Part shown: in pieces, positions 26,904 to 36,601 of the stretch
Layout: the number at the start of each line of letters is the position of its first letter
Position numbering within the stretch: the stretch's first letter is position 1
DNA from: Hyphomicrobiales bacterium
GTDB lineage: Bacteria > Pseudomonadota > Alphaproteobacteria > Rhizobiales > Rhizobiaceae
DNA: 64,000 nucleotides
NCBI GenBank assembly: GCA_900470155.1
Contig: UBZT01000009.1
Coordinates: 1,013,524-1,077,523, forward strand
Direction of reading: 5' to 3'
Notes under the pieces: model-generated
What the model was told of the DNA's origin: nothing
Database searches by the model: none
The model's input: only the letters and a program-made list of their open reading frames with translations
Made by a program: the position numbers and the translations under genes

Positions 26904-27913
26904 TCATGGGTTCAAGCCAGCGCCAGGCCAGATCGCGCCAGTCCAGCCTGAAAACCGTTCACGCTCCAGGGCAGGCACCGGTGCAGGCGCCTGAATTCGC
27001 CGGCGTCCAGGGCATCGTCGCCGAAGACGTCACCGTCACCTATCGCAACGGCCACACGGCCCTGCGCCATGCAAGCTTCGCCATCCCCACCGGCACGATC
27101 ACCGCACTTGTCGGCGTCAACGGCGCCGGAAAATCCACCCTGTTCAAGGCGATCATGGGCTTCGTGCCCGTGGCCGGCGGCCAGATCCGGGTCCTCGGCA
27201 TGAGCGTGCATGATGCGCTGGCCAAAAACCTGATCGCCTATGTGCCCCAGGCCGAAGAGGTCGACTGGAACTTCCCGGTTCTGGTCGAGGACGTGGTGAT
27301 GATGGGCCGCTATGGCCACATGAATTTCCTCCGCATCCCCTCGAAGAACGACCGCCGCCTGGTTGACGAGGCATTGGCGCGCGTCGGCATGGGCGACTAT
27401 CGCAAGCGCCAGATCGGCGAACTGTCCGGCGGCCAGCGCAAGCGTGTCTTCCTCGCCCGTGCGCTTGCCCAAGAAGGCCAGGTGATCCTGCTCGATGAGC
27501 CGTTTACCGGCGTCGATGTCACCACCGAGGAGCAGATCATCACGCTGATGCGCGACCTGCGCGCCGAAGGCCGCGTCATGCTCGTCTCGACCCACAATCT
27601 CGGCAGCGTGCCCGACTTCTGCGACCGCACCATTTTCGTCAAGGGCACGGTCCTGGCCGCGGGAACGACGGCGGAAACCTTCACCGAGGACAATCTCAAG
27701 GCAGCCTTCGGCGGCGCCCTGCGCCATTTTGTCCTCTCCGGCCCCGACCTGCACGACGATGCCGACGGCCGCGAGGTCAAGGTGATCACCGACGACGAGC
27801 GCCCCTTCGTCATCTACGGCGCGCCTGCCACTGCCCCGGCGGCAAAATCACCGGCACCTGCGCTTGAGCCGGCAGACGTTCTGGAAAAGGCTGATGATGA
27901 CCGTCCTGCTTGA
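26900..27913 (+). CDS. sitB: Manganese/iron ABC transporter ATP-binding protein (337 aa)
   Basis: ATPase energising the Sit importer. Walker A is GVNGAGKST, signature LSGGQRKR, Walker [13 protein letters not shown], and the H-loop STHNLGSV. It starts at ATG 26900 overlapping the sitA stop (ATGA); an in-frame ATG at 26906 is an alternative. The protein is longer than usual SitB (about 250-300 aa), with a Gln/Arg/Ala-rich leader of about 37 residues and a Pro/Ala-rich tail of about 45 residues after the ATPase domain. The tail overlaps the start of sitC. Confidence 0.94.
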   Translation: MIMGSSQRQARSRQSSLKTVHAPGQAPVQAPEFAGVQGIVAEDVTVTYRNGHTALRHASFAIPTGTITALVGVNGAGKSTLFKAIMGFVPVAGGQIRVLGMSVHDALAKNLIAYVPQAEEVDWNFPVLVEDVVMMGRYGHMNFLRIPSKNDRRLVDEALARVGMGDYRKRQIGELSGGQRKRVFLARALAQEGQVILLDEPFTGVDVTTEEQIITLMRDLRAEGRVMLVSTHNLGSVPDFCDRTIFVKGTVLAAGTTAETFTEDNLKAAFGGALRHFVLSGPDLHDDADGREVKVITDDERPFVIYGAPATAPAAKSPAPALEPADVLEKADDDRPA

Positions 27914-28799
27914 GCCTTTCACCTATGACTACATGCGCAATGCGATCTTCGTCAGCGCCCTCGTCGGTGGCGTCTGCGGCTTCCTGTCGGCCTATCTCAT
28001 GCTCAAGGGCTGGTCGCTGATCGGCGATGCGCTCTCGCATGCCATCGTGCCGGGCGTCGCCGGCGCCTATATGCTCGGCCTGCCCTTTGCCTTCGGCGCC
28101 TTTCTCTCCGGCGGTCTGGCAGCGCTCGCCATCCTCTTCCTCAACCAGCGCACCAAGCTCAAGGAAGATGCGATCATCGGTCTGATCTTCACCTCCTTCT
28201 TCGGCCTCGGCCTGTTCATGGTGTCGATCTCGCCCGTCTCGATCGACATCAAGACCATCGTGCTCGGCAATATCCTCGCCATCACCCCGGCCGACACGCT
28301 GCAGCTTGTCCTGATCGGCGGCATCAGCCTCGTGATCCTGGCGCTGAAGTGGAAGGACCTGATGGTCGCCTTCTTCGACGAAAACCACGCCCGGTCCATC
28401 GGCCTGAAACCGGAGCGTCTGAAGGTGATCTTCTTCACCCTGCTCGCCGCCTCGACCGTTGCCGCCATGCAGACCGTCGGCGCATTCCTCGTCATCGCCA
28501 TGGTCGTCACCCCGGGCGCCACCGCCTATCTGCTGACCGATCGCTTCCAGCGGCTGATCCTGATGGCGCTCGCCATCGGCGCCGGCACCAGTTTCATCGG
28601 CGCATACCTCAGCTACTTCCTCGATGGCGCGACCGGCGGCGTCATCGTCGTGCTGCAGTCGCTGATTTTTGTCGCGGCCTTCCTGTTTGCACCCAAACAC
28701 GGCCTGTTCGCCGCCCGCCGTCGTGCCAAACTTGCGCTGGAACCCCTTGCCCCAGAACCTCTTGCAGCGGGACCCCGGACACTGGAGCCAGTCGCATGA
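27894..28799 (+). CDS. sitC: Manganese/iron ABC transporter permease (301 aa)
   Basis: ABC-3 family permease with about 8 helices. It has [28 protein letters not shown] (conserved family block) and the ATPase-contact loop [21 protein letters not shown]. The start is one of two adjacent ATGs (27894, 27897) with GGAAAAGG upstream, overlapping the end of sitB by about 20 bp, which suggests translational coupling. The C-terminus has a Pro/Ala/Leu-rich extension ([19 protein letters not shown]). Confidence 0.94.
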   Translation: MMTVLLEPFTYDYMRNAIFVSALVGGVCGFLSAYLMLKGWSLIGDALSHAIVPGVAGAYMLGLPFAFGAFLSGGLAALAILFLNQRTKLKEDAIIGLIFTSFFGLGLFMVSISPVSIDIKTIVLGNILAITPADTLQLVLIGGISLVILALKWKDLMVAFFDENHARSIGLKPERLKVIFFTLLAASTVAAMQTVGAFLVIAMVVTPGATAYLLTDRFQRLILMALAIGAGTSFIGAYLSYFLDGATGGVIVVLQSLIFVAAFLFAPKHGLFAARRRAKLALEPLAPEPLAAGPRTLEPVA

Positions 28800-29638
28800 C
28801 CGAGACCCTCGAACTGCTGATCCTGCCCTTCCAGCTGCCTTTTATGCAGACGGCGTTCGTCATCACGCTGATGATCGCAATCCCCATGGCCTTGCTCTCC
28901 TGCTTCCTCGTCCTCAAAGGCTGGTCGCTGATGGGCGATGCGGTCTCCCATGCCGTGTTGCCCGGCATCGTCATCGCCTATATCGCCGGCATCCCCCTGG
29001 CGATCGGCGCCTTCATCGCCGGCCTCGCCTGCGCGCTGATGACCGGCTACGTCAAGGAAAACAGCCGCATCAAGGAAGACACGGTGCTCGGCATCGTCTT
29101 CTCCGGCATGTTTGGTCTGGGGCTCGTGCTTTACGTCAATGTCGAGAGCAGCGTGCATCTCGACCACATCCTGTTCGGCGACATGCTCGGCATTCTGCCG
29201 TCCGACCTGATCGAAACCGGCCTGATCGCACTGGCGGCCACCGCCTTCCTCGTTCTGCTGCGCAAGGATCTGCTCGCCCATGCTTTCGATCCGCAGCATG
29301 CCCGCGCCATCGGCCTGTCGGTACGGCTTTTGCACTATGGCCAACTGGCGGTTCTGTCGCTGGTCGTCGTCGGCGCCCTGAAAGCGGTCGGCATCATTCT
29401 CTCGGTTGCCATGCTGGTGACACCCGGCGCGATCGCCTTCCTGATCACAAGGCGCTTCCAGTCTATGCTGGTCGCCGCCGTCTCGGTCGCCGTTCTGGCA
29501 TCGCTGATCGGCATCTATCTGAGCTTTTTCCTCGACAGCGCGCCGGCACCGACCATCGTCCTGGTGATGAGCTCGATGTTCGTGCTTGTCTTCATCATCG
29601 GCGCCTTTCGCAACCGACGGACACAGGCAACGCTGTAG
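28796..29638 (+). CDS. sitD: Manganese/iron ABC transporter permease (280 aa)
   Basis: Second ABC-3 permease of the Sit system, paralogous to SitC (FLVLKGWSLMGDAVSHAVLPGIVIAYIAG; FDPQHARAIGLSVRLLHYG). The ATG at 28796 overlaps the sitC stop as ATGA. A much longer open frame reading upstream is an out-of-family artefact over sitC. It ends the operon; the next gene is convergent with 48 bp between them. Confidence 0.94.
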   Translation: MTETLELLILPFQLPFMQTAFVITLMIAIPMALLSCFLVLKGWSLMGDAVSHAVLPGIVIAYIAGIPLAIGAFIAGLACALMTGYVKENSRIKEDTVLGIVFSGMFGLGLVLYVNVESSVHLDHILFGDMLGILPSDLIETGLIALAATAFLVLLRKDLLAHAFDPQHARAIGLSVRLLHYGQLAVLSLVVVGALKAVGIILSVAMLVTPGAIAFLITRRFQSMLVAAVSVAVLASLIGIYLSFFLDSAPAPTIVLVMSSMFVLVFIIGAFRNRRTQATL

Positions 29639-29686
29639 TGCGGCTCCGGCAAGAAGGCGCAGCGGTTTCTGCGCGGAAACGAGCGC

Positions 29687-30583
29687 TCAGACACGCGCCT
29701 CTTCTTCGGCCCGGCGGACACGGCGGGAGACCACCCATTCGCGCCAAACGGTAAACAAGCCGGCGCCGACGACGATGGCAGCACCCACCACTGTATTCCA
29801 GCGCAGGACTTCGCCGAAGACGGTAATGGCGATCACGGCACCGATCACCAATTGCCAATAGGAAATCGGCTGCACGATCACGGCATCGAGGTTCTCATAG
29901 GCCCGGATCAGGGCGAAATGCCCGACAATGCCGGTGCAGCAGAGCCCACCCATCCAGGCCCAGTCTGTTGCCGAAAATGGCACCCAGAAGAACGGCCCGA
30001 GCAGGCTCGCGCCGATGAAACCGACGATCGCCAGATAGAAGAAGCTGGTCGATGGCTGGTCGTCACGGCTGACCAGACGTGTCGCGATGCCGTAGACCGC
30101 GCCAAGCACGGCGCAGATCAACGGCAGCCAGATATACGTATTGAAGCCGCCGGCCGTCGGCGAGAGCATGATCACCACGCCGATCAGACCAAAGACGATC
30201 GCCGTCCACCGGCGCCAACCGACCTTTTCGCCCAGGATAGGCATCGACAGCAGCGCAACGAAGATCGGACCCGCGGCAAAGATTGCCTGGCTTTGTGCCA
30301 GTCCAACCTTCGTAAACGCGACGATCGAGATCAGGATCTGCGAAAACAGGATCAGGCCGCGCAGCACCTGCAGGAGCGGCCGCTTGGTCGCCACGGCAGC
30401 CGACAGTCCCCCCGGTGCGCGGCTGGCCAGGAACAGGGCGAAGGCGACAAACGCCCAGTAGCGCACCATCGCGACCTGGACCGGCGAATAGCTCCCTCCC
30501 AGGTGTTTTGAGATGCCGTCCTGAATGGCGAAGACGGAAAAGGCGAGAAAGGCAAAGGTATAGCCGAGCGGCGTCGATTTCAT
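29687..30583 (-). CDS. EamA/DMT superfamily transporter (298 aa)
   Basis: Ten-helix drug/metabolite transporter, usually an exporter of amino acids or other small metabolites. Two EamA repeats are visible: the first from YTFAFLAFSVFAIQDGISKHLG to the helix IVFGLIGVVIML, and the second from WLPLICAVLGAVYGIATRLVS to GAAIVVGAGLFTVWREW. Length 298 is standard. It is divergent from the LysR-type regulator with a 180-bp gap, the usual arrangement for a regulator-exporter pair. Confidence 0.9.
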   Translation of the reverse strand: MKSTPLGYTFAFLAFSVFAIQDGISKHLGGSYSPVQVAMVRYWAFVAFALFLASRAPGGLSAAVATKRPLLQVLRGLILFSQILISIVAFTKVGLAQSQAIFAAGPIFVALLSMPILGEKVGWRRWTAIVFGLIGVVIMLSPTAGGFNTYIWLPLICAVLGAVYGIATRLVSRDDQPSTSFFYLAIVGFIGASLLGPFFWVPFSATDWAWMGGLCCTGIVGHFALIRAYENLDAVIVQPISYWQLVIGAVIAITVFGEVLRWNTVVGAAIVVGAGLFTVWREWVVSRRVRRAEEEARV

Positions 30584-30763
30584 GATGAGATACGAATGCT
30601 TGGGGAAATGAAACGGGATACCCGTGCACGAACCAACGGTGCGGCGGGTCGATCCTACACCCCTGAAGCCGTTTGCCTAGTCCAGAAATTCATGGCTGCC
30701 ATGCAACCTGACAACTGCTGGCGCCCCTTGTTCGAAGCCTCATCTCCATGCTGTATAGTCGGC

Positions 30764-31672
30764 ATGGCCTTCACCATTCGTCAGTTGCAGTATTTTGTCG
30801 CCGTCGCAGAGCAGGGCTCGGTCACCCGTGCCGCCCAGAACCTGTCGATTTCCCAGTCTTCCGTCACCGAGGCGATCAAGGAACTGGAAGGCGATCTCGG
30901 CGTCGAGCTGTTCGAGCGTCATCCGCGCGGCCTGTCGATCACCTATAACGGCCACCAGTTTCTGCGCCACGCAACCAAGATCCTGGCGACCGTCTCGGAT
31001 GCGCGCAATTCTTTCGCCGAAACCAAGAACAATACCGGCGGCACGCTGAATATCGGCGTTACCTCGCTGGTCGCCGGCTATGTCCTGTCCGACCTGCTCG
31101 CCCGCTACCGCCGCGCCTGCCCCGGCGTCGAGGTCTCCGCGATCGAGGACAATGGCTCCTATCTCGAGCACCTTCTGGTCGGCGGCGAACTCGATGTCGC
31201 CGTCATGGTCATCTCCAACCTGCGCGACCGGCTGGCGCTGCAGGCCGAAATCCTCGAAACCTCGCCCTATCGCCTCTGGCTGCCGATCGGCCACCCGCTG
31301 GTGTCGGCCGACATCATCTCGATTGCCGATATCACCAAGGAACCGCTGATCATGCTGACGGTGGATGAAATCGAGGAAAACACCGGCAAGCTTCTGTCGG
31401 CGCTCGGCGCCCGCCCGCATGTCGCCTTCCGCACCCGCTCGGTCGAAGCCGTGCGCAGCCTGGTCGCCACCGGCGCCGGGGTCGCGCTTCTGCCCGATCT
31501 CGTCTACCGTCCCTGGTCGCTGGAAGGCGACCGCATCGAAAGCCGCGACGTCTCCGGCGCGCTTCCGGTCGTCCAGGTCGGCATGGTCTGGCGCAAGGGC
31601 TCCAGTCTGCCCCAGGCGGCGCGCGATTTTGTCGGCATTGCCGAGGCTATGCGAAGTGGAAGGGTCAGGTGA
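30764..31672 (+). CDS. LysR family transcriptional regulator (302 aa)
   Basis: The N-terminal winged HTH FTIRQLQYFVAVAEQGSVTRAAQNLSISQSSVTEAIKELEGDLGVELFERHPRGLSIT is diagnostic. The LysR substrate-binding domain follows (LNIGVTSLVAGYVLSDLLARYRRACPGVEVSAIED; GVALLPDLVYRPWSLEG). ATG 30764 is the standard start; the frame is open 168 bp upstream but not coding-like. Its probable target is the divergent DMT transporter gene. Co-inducer unknown. Confidence 0.93.
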   Translation: MAFTIRQLQYFVAVAEQGSVTRAAQNLSISQSSVTEAIKELEGDLGVELFERHPRGLSITYNGHQFLRHATKILATVSDARNSFAETKNNTGGTLNIGVTSLVAGYVLSDLLARYRRACPGVEVSAIEDNGSYLEHLLVGGELDVAVMVISNLRDRLALQAEILETSPYRLWLPIGHPLVSADIISIADITKEPLIMLTVDEIEENTGKLLSALGARPHVAFRTRSVEAVRSLVATGAGVALLPDLVYRPWSLEGDRIESRDVSGALPVVQVGMVWRKGSSLPQAARDFVGIAEAMRSGRVR

Positions 31673-31674
31673 CT

Positions 31675-32355
31675 ATGCCAAACAGTGATAATTCATGGCT
31701 GAGGATCGACGAGCGGACAGACGTGCTTGCGTCCCTGGCAGTTTGCTTAACATGCCTCCAGAAAGTCAACGAGCACCCGATATTCTGGAAGCAGGTATTA
31801 GTCAGCCTCCACAATGGCTTACAAGGGGCATTAGTATGCCACCTTTCTGGAACTGCGCAGATGGGAGCGTTGGATGAGAAGTCTTTGCGTAAGACCCACG
31901 AATGGCATGAGAAAGATCGAGCAGGCAAGATTGAATATGAGTTATCTTACGAGGATGGCTGGCAAGTACACCGCGCAAAGTCAGAGAGTGATGAGTTTCC
32001 CCCACAACGTCTTGCTGACGCCAAGACCCTCTTTTCCCGACTGTGTGATGAGACCATGAGGGCAGAAGCAGCTGGGTCCATGATCGTAGTCACCGAAGGC
32101 CAGATCAATTCCTTCGAGAGACTACATTCTCTCAGAAATGGACTTTCCCACTTCGCCCCTGCAGGCTGGTCTATTGAACTCGCAGGATTGCCTAAAATCA
32201 CTTTGGATTGCTTGACCGTTGTGAGATCAATTTTCGAGGGCGACTGGGCATTCAGGCACATGAGTTCGGACGAAAATGCGACCTTAGCCGAAACGATCGA
32301 ATGTTTAGAGATGCATGTGAAAGCCATGCTGGCGCACAGTGCAAGCGCAGCATGA
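31675..32355 (+). CDS. Uncharacterised protein with HEPN-like Rx4H motif (226 aa)
   Basis: No named family recognised. The protein is soluble and largely helical. An early segment ASLAVCLTCLQKVNEHPIF...WKQVLVSLHNGLQGALVCHLSG resembles a widespread uncharacterised bacterial family with a W-x-x-ALHNALQGxMV core. Near the C-terminus LHSLRNGLSHF gives R-x4-H (Arg154, His159), the sequence form of HEPN RNase active sites. Base composition is visibly more AT-rich than its neighbours. ATG 31675 is chosen (GTG 31669 is possible). It starts 2 bp after the LysR stop yet has no evident link to it. RNase or abortive-type function would be inference. Confidence 0.65.
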   Translation: MPNSDNSWLRIDERTDVLASLAVCLTCLQKVNEHPIFWKQVLVSLHNGLQGALVCHLSGTAQMGALDEKSLRKTHEWHEKDRAGKIEYELSYEDGWQVHRAKSESDEFPPQRLADAKTLFSRLCDETMRAEAAGSMIVVTEGQINSFERLHSLRNGLSHFAPAGWSIELAGLPKITLDCLTVVRSIFEGDWAFRHMSSDENATLAETIECLEMHVKAMLAHSASAA

Positions 32356-32483
32356 TCTATCGGAAAAACCGATAACACCATTCTGACGAATGAATTTGCG
32401 AATGCTGATTTTTCGCTGCACCTTTCGAACCGGGAACAAAACGCCGTGAAAATGCGGCCCCTCAAAAACCGGGAGACCTCGCG

Positions 32484-33641
32484 ATGAAGTCCATTCTGAA
32501 GTCCTGCACCGTTCTTGCATCCGTCCTGAGTATGACCACCGCCGCCGTCGCCCAAGAGCCGCTGCAGGCACTCGGTGCCGGAGAAGGCGCACTTTCGATC
32601 GTCGCCTGGGCCGGCTATATCGAGCGCGGCGAAACCGACAAGAACTACGACTGGGTCACCGAGTTCGAAAAGAAGACCGGCTGCATGGTCACCGTCAAGA
32701 CCGCCGCCACCTCCGACGAAATGGTCGCCCTGATGAACGAAGGCGGCTTCGACCTCGTCACCGCCTCGGGCGACGCATCGCTCCGCCTTGTTGCCGGCAA
32801 GCGCGTCCAGCCGATCAACACCGCCCTCATCCCCTCGTGGAGCACCATCGACGAGCGCCTGCAGAACGCGCCCTGGCACACGGTCAACGACGTGCATTAC
32901 GGCACGCCCTATGTCTGGGGCGCCAACGTCCTGATGTACAATACCGACGCCTTCAAGGATCAGGCGCCGACGAGCTGGAACGTCGTTTTCGAAGAGCAGA
33001 CCCTGCCCGACGGCAAGTCCAACAAGGGTCGTGTCCAGGCCTATGACGGCCCGATCTATGTCGCGGACGCTGCCCTCTATCTGATGAAGCACAAGCCGGA
33101 ACTCGGCATCAAGGATCCCTACGAGCTGAACGAGGACCAGTACAAGGCCGCCCTCGACCTGCTCCGTGTCCAGCGCACGCTCGTCGGCCGCTACTGGCAC
33201 GACGCGATGATCCAGATCGACGACTTCAAGAACGAAGGCGTCGTCGCCTCCGGTTCGTGGCCGTTCCAGGTCAACCTGATGAAGGCCGAAGGCGCCAAGA
33301 TCGCCTCGACCTTCCCCGAGGAAGGCGTCACCGGCTGGGCCGATACCACCATGCTGCATGCCGATAGCGAGCATCCCAACTGCGCCTATATGTGGATGGA
33401 GCATTCGCTGTCGCAGAAGGTCCAGGGCGACGTCTCCGCCTGGTTCGGCACGGTCCCCTCCGTCCCGGCCGCCTGCAAGGGCAACGCGCTTTACGGCGAC
33501 GAGGGCTGTAAGACCAACGGCTTCGAGAACTTCGACAAGATCAAGTTCTGGCGCACCCCGACCTCGAAGTGCAGCACCGGCGAATGCGTGCCCTACCACC
33601 GCTGGGTCTCCGACTATATCGGCGTGATCGGCGGCCGCTGA
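32484..33641 (+). CDS. Putrescine/spermidine-type ABC transporter substrate-binding protein, YdcS-like (385 aa)
   Basis: Periplasmic binding protein of the PotD/SBP_bac_8 class. The signal peptide MKSILKSCTVLASVLSMTTAAVAQ is clear. Mature features are LSIVAWAGYIERG, a ligand-lobe block FDLVTASGDASLRLVAGKRVQPI, and YGTPYVWGANVLMYN. Four Cys near the C-terminus (AACKGN, EGCKTN, SKCSTGEC) are consistent with disulfides in the periplasm. GGGAGACC precedes the ATG. It heads a five-gene unit with ATPase, two permeases and an aldehyde dehydrogenase, matching the ydcSTUV-patD organisation of putrescine uptake and breakdown. Confidence 0.9.
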   Translation: MKSILKSCTVLASVLSMTTAAVAQEPLQALGAGEGALSIVAWAGYIERGETDKNYDWVTEFEKKTGCMVTVKTAATSDEMVALMNEGGFDLVTASGDASLRLVAGKRVQPINTALIPSWSTIDERLQNAPWHTVNDVHYGTPYVWGANVLMYNTDAFKDQAPTSWNVVFEEQTLPDGKSNKGRVQAYDGPIYVADAALYLMKHKPELGIKDPYELNEDQYKAALDLLRVQRTLVGRYWHDAMIQIDDFKNEGVVASGSWPFQVNLMKAEGAKIASTFPEEGVTGWADTTMLHADSEHPNCAYMWMEHSLSQKVQGDVSAWFGTVPSVPAACKGNALYGDEGCKTNGFENFDKIKFWRTPTSKCSTGECVPYHRWVSDYIGVIGGR

Positions 33642-33661
33642 TCAACGTCGAGGGGACATTT

Positions 33662-33812
33662 GCCCCTCACCCTAGCCCTCTCCCCGTGAACGGGGAGAGG
33701 GGACGTGCCCCGAAAACACCGTCCGATAGCATCCAGCCCGACAATAAGGGCCGGCTGAGGCTCGTCCTTCTCCCCGCCTGCGGGGAGAAGGTGCCGGCAG
33801 GCGGATGAGGGG
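33662..33812 (-). repeat. Intergenic palindromic repeat family A, copy 4 (inverted, longer spacer)
   Basis: Begins TGCCCCTCACCCT and ends GCCGGCAGGCGGATGAGGGGC, so it is opposite in orientation to the other copies. The two hairpins are separated by a longer linker (about 75 bp). It lies between the binding-protein and ATPase genes, where 3' hairpins could raise the stability of the binding-protein mRNA (inference). Confidence 0.85.
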
Positions 33813-33835
33813 CGTTTGCGAAAACCGGAGTCCCC

Positions 33836-34825
33836 ATGACCGCTGCCGTTTCCTTCACGAAGGTGTCGCGCCATTTCGGCACCGTCAAAGCCGTCGACGC
33901 GGTCGACCTGACCATCGAGCCCGGCGAGTTTTTCGCCATGCTCGGGCCGTCGGGTTCGGGCAAAACCACCTGCCTGCGCCTGATCGCCGGCTTCGAACAG
34001 CCGACCAGCGGCGAAATCGAGATCTTTGGCGAAAAGGCCGGCGGCGTGCCGCCCTATCGCCGCAACGTCAACACCGTCTTTCAGGACTATGCCCTCTTCC
34101 CGCATCTGAGCATTCTCGACAATGTCGCCTACGGCCTGATGGTCAAGGGCGTGGCCAAGGCGGAACGTCTGCGCGAAGCCGAAAAGGCGCTCGAACTGGT
34201 GAAGCTGCCCGGCTACGGCGCCCGCAAGCCCGGCCAGCTCTCCGGCGGCCAGCGCCAGCGCGTGGCGCTGGCACGCGCCTTGGTCAACAAGCCCAAGGTC
34301 CTGCTGCTCGACGAGCCGCTCGGCGCGCTGGACTTGAAGCTGCGCGAGCAGATGCAGGAAGAGCTGAAGAGCCTGCAGCGCGCGCTCGGCATCACTTTCG
34401 TCTTCGTCACCCATGACCAGGGCGAGGCCCTGTCGATGGCCGACCGCGTCGCCGTCTTCAACGACGGCAGGATCGTCCAGGCCGGCACGCCGGAAGACAT
34501 CTACAACCGGCCGCGCACCCGCTTTGTTGCCGATTTCGTCGGCTCGTCGAATGTCATCGCTCCAGCCGACATGGCAAAGCTCGGCGGTGCCGCAAAATGG
34601 ACGAGCCTCAGGCCCGAAGCCATCCGTCTGGCGAGCGAGGGCGGCATCCCTGCCACCGTGCGCTCGAAGAGTTTCCTCGGCAGCGCCACGCGCCTCTTCC
34701 TCGACGTCGGCAGCCTGCCTTTGTCCGTCATGGTCCCGGCCGGACAGCCTGTGCCCAATCCCGGCGAGACCACCCGGATCACCTGGCAGCCAGGCGACCT
34801 GCACATCATGGAGGACCTTGCATGA
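33836..34825 (+). CDS. Polyamine-type ABC transporter ATP-binding protein, PotA/YdcT-like (329 aa)
   Basis: The ATPase domain has Walker A GPSGSGKTTC, signature LSGGQRQR, Walker B VLLLDEPLGALD and the H-loop VTHDQGEAL. A C-terminal TOBE domain starts near GSSNVIAPADMAKLGG (ATSLRPEAIRLAS-type block: WTSLRPEAIRLAS). It matches PotA-class importers. Its stop overlaps the first permease start as ATGA. Confidence 0.93.
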   Translation: MTAAVSFTKVSRHFGTVKAVDAVDLTIEPGEFFAMLGPSGSGKTTCLRLIAGFEQPTSGEIEIFGEKAGGVPPYRRNVNTVFQDYALFPHLSILDNVAYGLMVKGVAKAERLREAEKALELVKLPGYGARKPGQLSGGQRQRVALARALVNKPKVLLLDEPLGALDLKLREQMQEELKSLQRALGITFVFVTHDQGEALSMADRVAVFNDGRIVQAGTPEDIYNRPRTRFVADFVGSSNVIAPADMAKLGGAAKWTSLRPEAIRLASEGGIPATVRSKSFLGSATRLFLDVGSLPLSVMVPAGQPVPNPGETTRITWQPGDLHIMEDLA

Positions 34826-35772
34826 GCATGGCCCCCACCACCGCCATTCTTCCCGGCCGCAACGGCCTGGCGGGGCGGCTCTCGGATCTGCTCTGGCGGC
34901 GGCCCAACCTGCTGCTGGTGCTGATGCTGGTGCCGCCCCTGCTCTGGCTCGGCATCATCTATGTCGGCTCGCTGATCGCGCTGCTGCTGCAGAGCTTCTT
35001 TGCCATCGACGACTTCTCCGGCCTGATCTCCTACGAGTTCACGTTTGCCACCTACCGGCAACTGCTGATCCCGTCGAATTTCGACATCATCCTGCGCACG
35101 CTGCTGATGGCCATCTCGGTGACGCTCGCCTCGGCTCTGCTCGCCTTCCCGATCGCCTACTACGCCGCCCGTTATGCCACCGGAAAATGGAAGGCCATCT
35201 TCTATCTCGGCATCATGCTGCCGCTCTGGTCGAGCTATCTGGTCAAGATCTATGCCTGGAAACTGATCCTCGCCAAGGAAGGCATCCTCACCTGGATCTT
35301 CGAGCGACTGCACCTGACCTGGCTGCTTGACGGCCTGTTGGCGACGCCCGTCATCGGCGGCAATTCCCTGTCGATCAGCTATATCGGCACCTTCATCGTC
35401 TTCGTCTATGTCTGGCTGCCCTACATGATCCTGCCGACCCAGGCAGCACTCGAGCGCGTGCCCGGCAACCTGATCGAAGCGTCCGGCGATCTCGGCGCCG
35501 ATCCGCGCCAGACCTTCCGCCATGTGTTGTTTCCGCTGGCTTTGCCCGGCATCGTCGCCGGCTCGATCTTCACGTTTTCGCTGACGCTCGGCGACTACAT
35601 CATCCCACAGATCATCGGCTCGTCGCGGCTGTTCATCGGCCAGGCGGTCTATGCCCAGCAGGGCACGGCCGGCAATATCCCGCTTGCCGCCGCCTTCTCG
35701 GTCGTGCCGATCGTCATCATGGGCATCTATCTGACCATCGCCAAACGCATGGGGGCCTTCGATGCGCTCTGA
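34822..35772 (+). CDS. Polyamine-type ABC transporter permease, PotB/YdcU-like (316 aa)
   Basis: Inner-membrane permease with about six helices. It has [30 protein letters not shown] at the N-terminus, and the EAA loop [26 protein letters not shown], which contacts the ATPase. ATG 34822 overlaps the ATPase stop. It pairs with the next permease. Confidence 0.93.
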   Translation: MSMAPTTAILPGRNGLAGRLSDLLWRRPNLLLVLMLVPPLLWLGIIYVGSLIALLLQSFFAIDDFSGLISYEFTFATYRQLLIPSNFDIILRTLLMAISVTLASALLAFPIAYYAARYATGKWKAIFYLGIMLPLWSSYLVKIYAWKLILAKEGILTWIFERLHLTWLLDGLLATPVIGGNSLSISYIGTFIVFVYVWLPYMILPTQAALERVPGNLIEASGDLGADPRQTFRHVLFPLALPGIVAGSIFTFSLTLGDYIIPQIIGSSRLFIGQAVYAQQGTAGNIPLAAAFSVVPIVIMGIYLTIAKRMGAFDAL

Positions 35773-36577
35773 TCGTCCCAATGCGGCAGGTCTGCCATTG
35801 AAAGTCGCAGCCGCCGGCGGCCTCGCCTTCCTGCATCTGCCGATCCTCTTGATCTTCGTCTATGCCTTCACCACCGAGGAAAAAAGCTTCCAGTGGCCGC
35901 CGCCAGGCTTCACCACCAAGTGGTTCGCCGTCGCCTGGAACCGTCCGGACATCTGGGAAGCGCTCTGGCTCTCGGTCAGGGTCGCCACCATCGCGACGCT
36001 GATCGCGCTGGTTCTCGGCACGCTTGCGTCGGCCGCCGTTGCCCGGACGAAATTCTTCGGCCGCGAAGCGATCTCGCTGCTCGTCATCCTGCCGATAGCG
36101 CTGCCCGGCATCATCACCGGCATCGCCTTGCGCTCGGCCTTTTCGCTCGGCGAGATCCCCTTCTCGATGTGGACGATCATTCTCGGCCACGGCACGTTCT
36201 GCGTCGTCGTCGTCTACAACAACGCAGTCGCCCGCTTCCGCCGCACCTCCGGATCGCTGATCGAAGCCTCGATGGATCTCGGTGCCGACGGCTTCCAGAG
36301 CTTTCGTTACATCATCCTGCCGAACATCGCGACGGCGCTTCTCGCCGGCGGCATGCTCGCCTTCGCCTTGTCCTTCGACGAGGTCATCGTCACCACCTTC
36401 ACCGGCGGCCAGCAATCGACATTGCCGATCTGGATGCTGGAAGAACTGATCCGCCCGCGCCAGCGACCGGTCACCAACGTCGTCGCCATGGTCGTGGTGA
36501 TCGTGACCTTCCTGCCGATCCTGGCCGCCTTTTATCTCACCCGCGATACCGACCAGGTCTCCGGCAGTGGCAAATAA
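35762..36577 (+). CDS. Polyamine-type ABC transporter permease, PotC/YdcV-like (271 aa)
   Basis: Second permease of the importer. It has six hydrophobic segments ([17 protein letters not shown] at the start) and the EAA loop [26 protein letters not shown]. It overlaps the previous gene by 11 bp and is followed 24 bp later by the aldehyde dehydrogenase gene. Confidence 0.93.
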   Translation: MRSDRPNAAGLPLKVAAAGGLAFLHLPILLIFVYAFTTEEKSFQWPPPGFTTKWFAVAWNRPDIWEALWLSVRVATIATLIALVLGTLASAAVARTKFFGREAISLLVILPIALPGIITGIALRSAFSLGEIPFSMWTIILGHGTFCVVVVYNNAVARFRRTSGSLIEASMDLGADGFQSFRYIILPNIATALLAGGMLAFALSFDEVIVTTFTGGQQSTLPIWMLEELIRPRQRPVTNVVAMVVVIVTFLPILAAFYLTRDTDQVSGSGK

Positions 36578-36601
36578 CCGTCAAAAATGAGGGAGAACGA
36601 C

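Noticed and set aside
28349-28795. Upstream extension of SitD
   Set aside because: Reads out of frame through sitC; Arg-rich, and the ATGA junction gives the normal family start.
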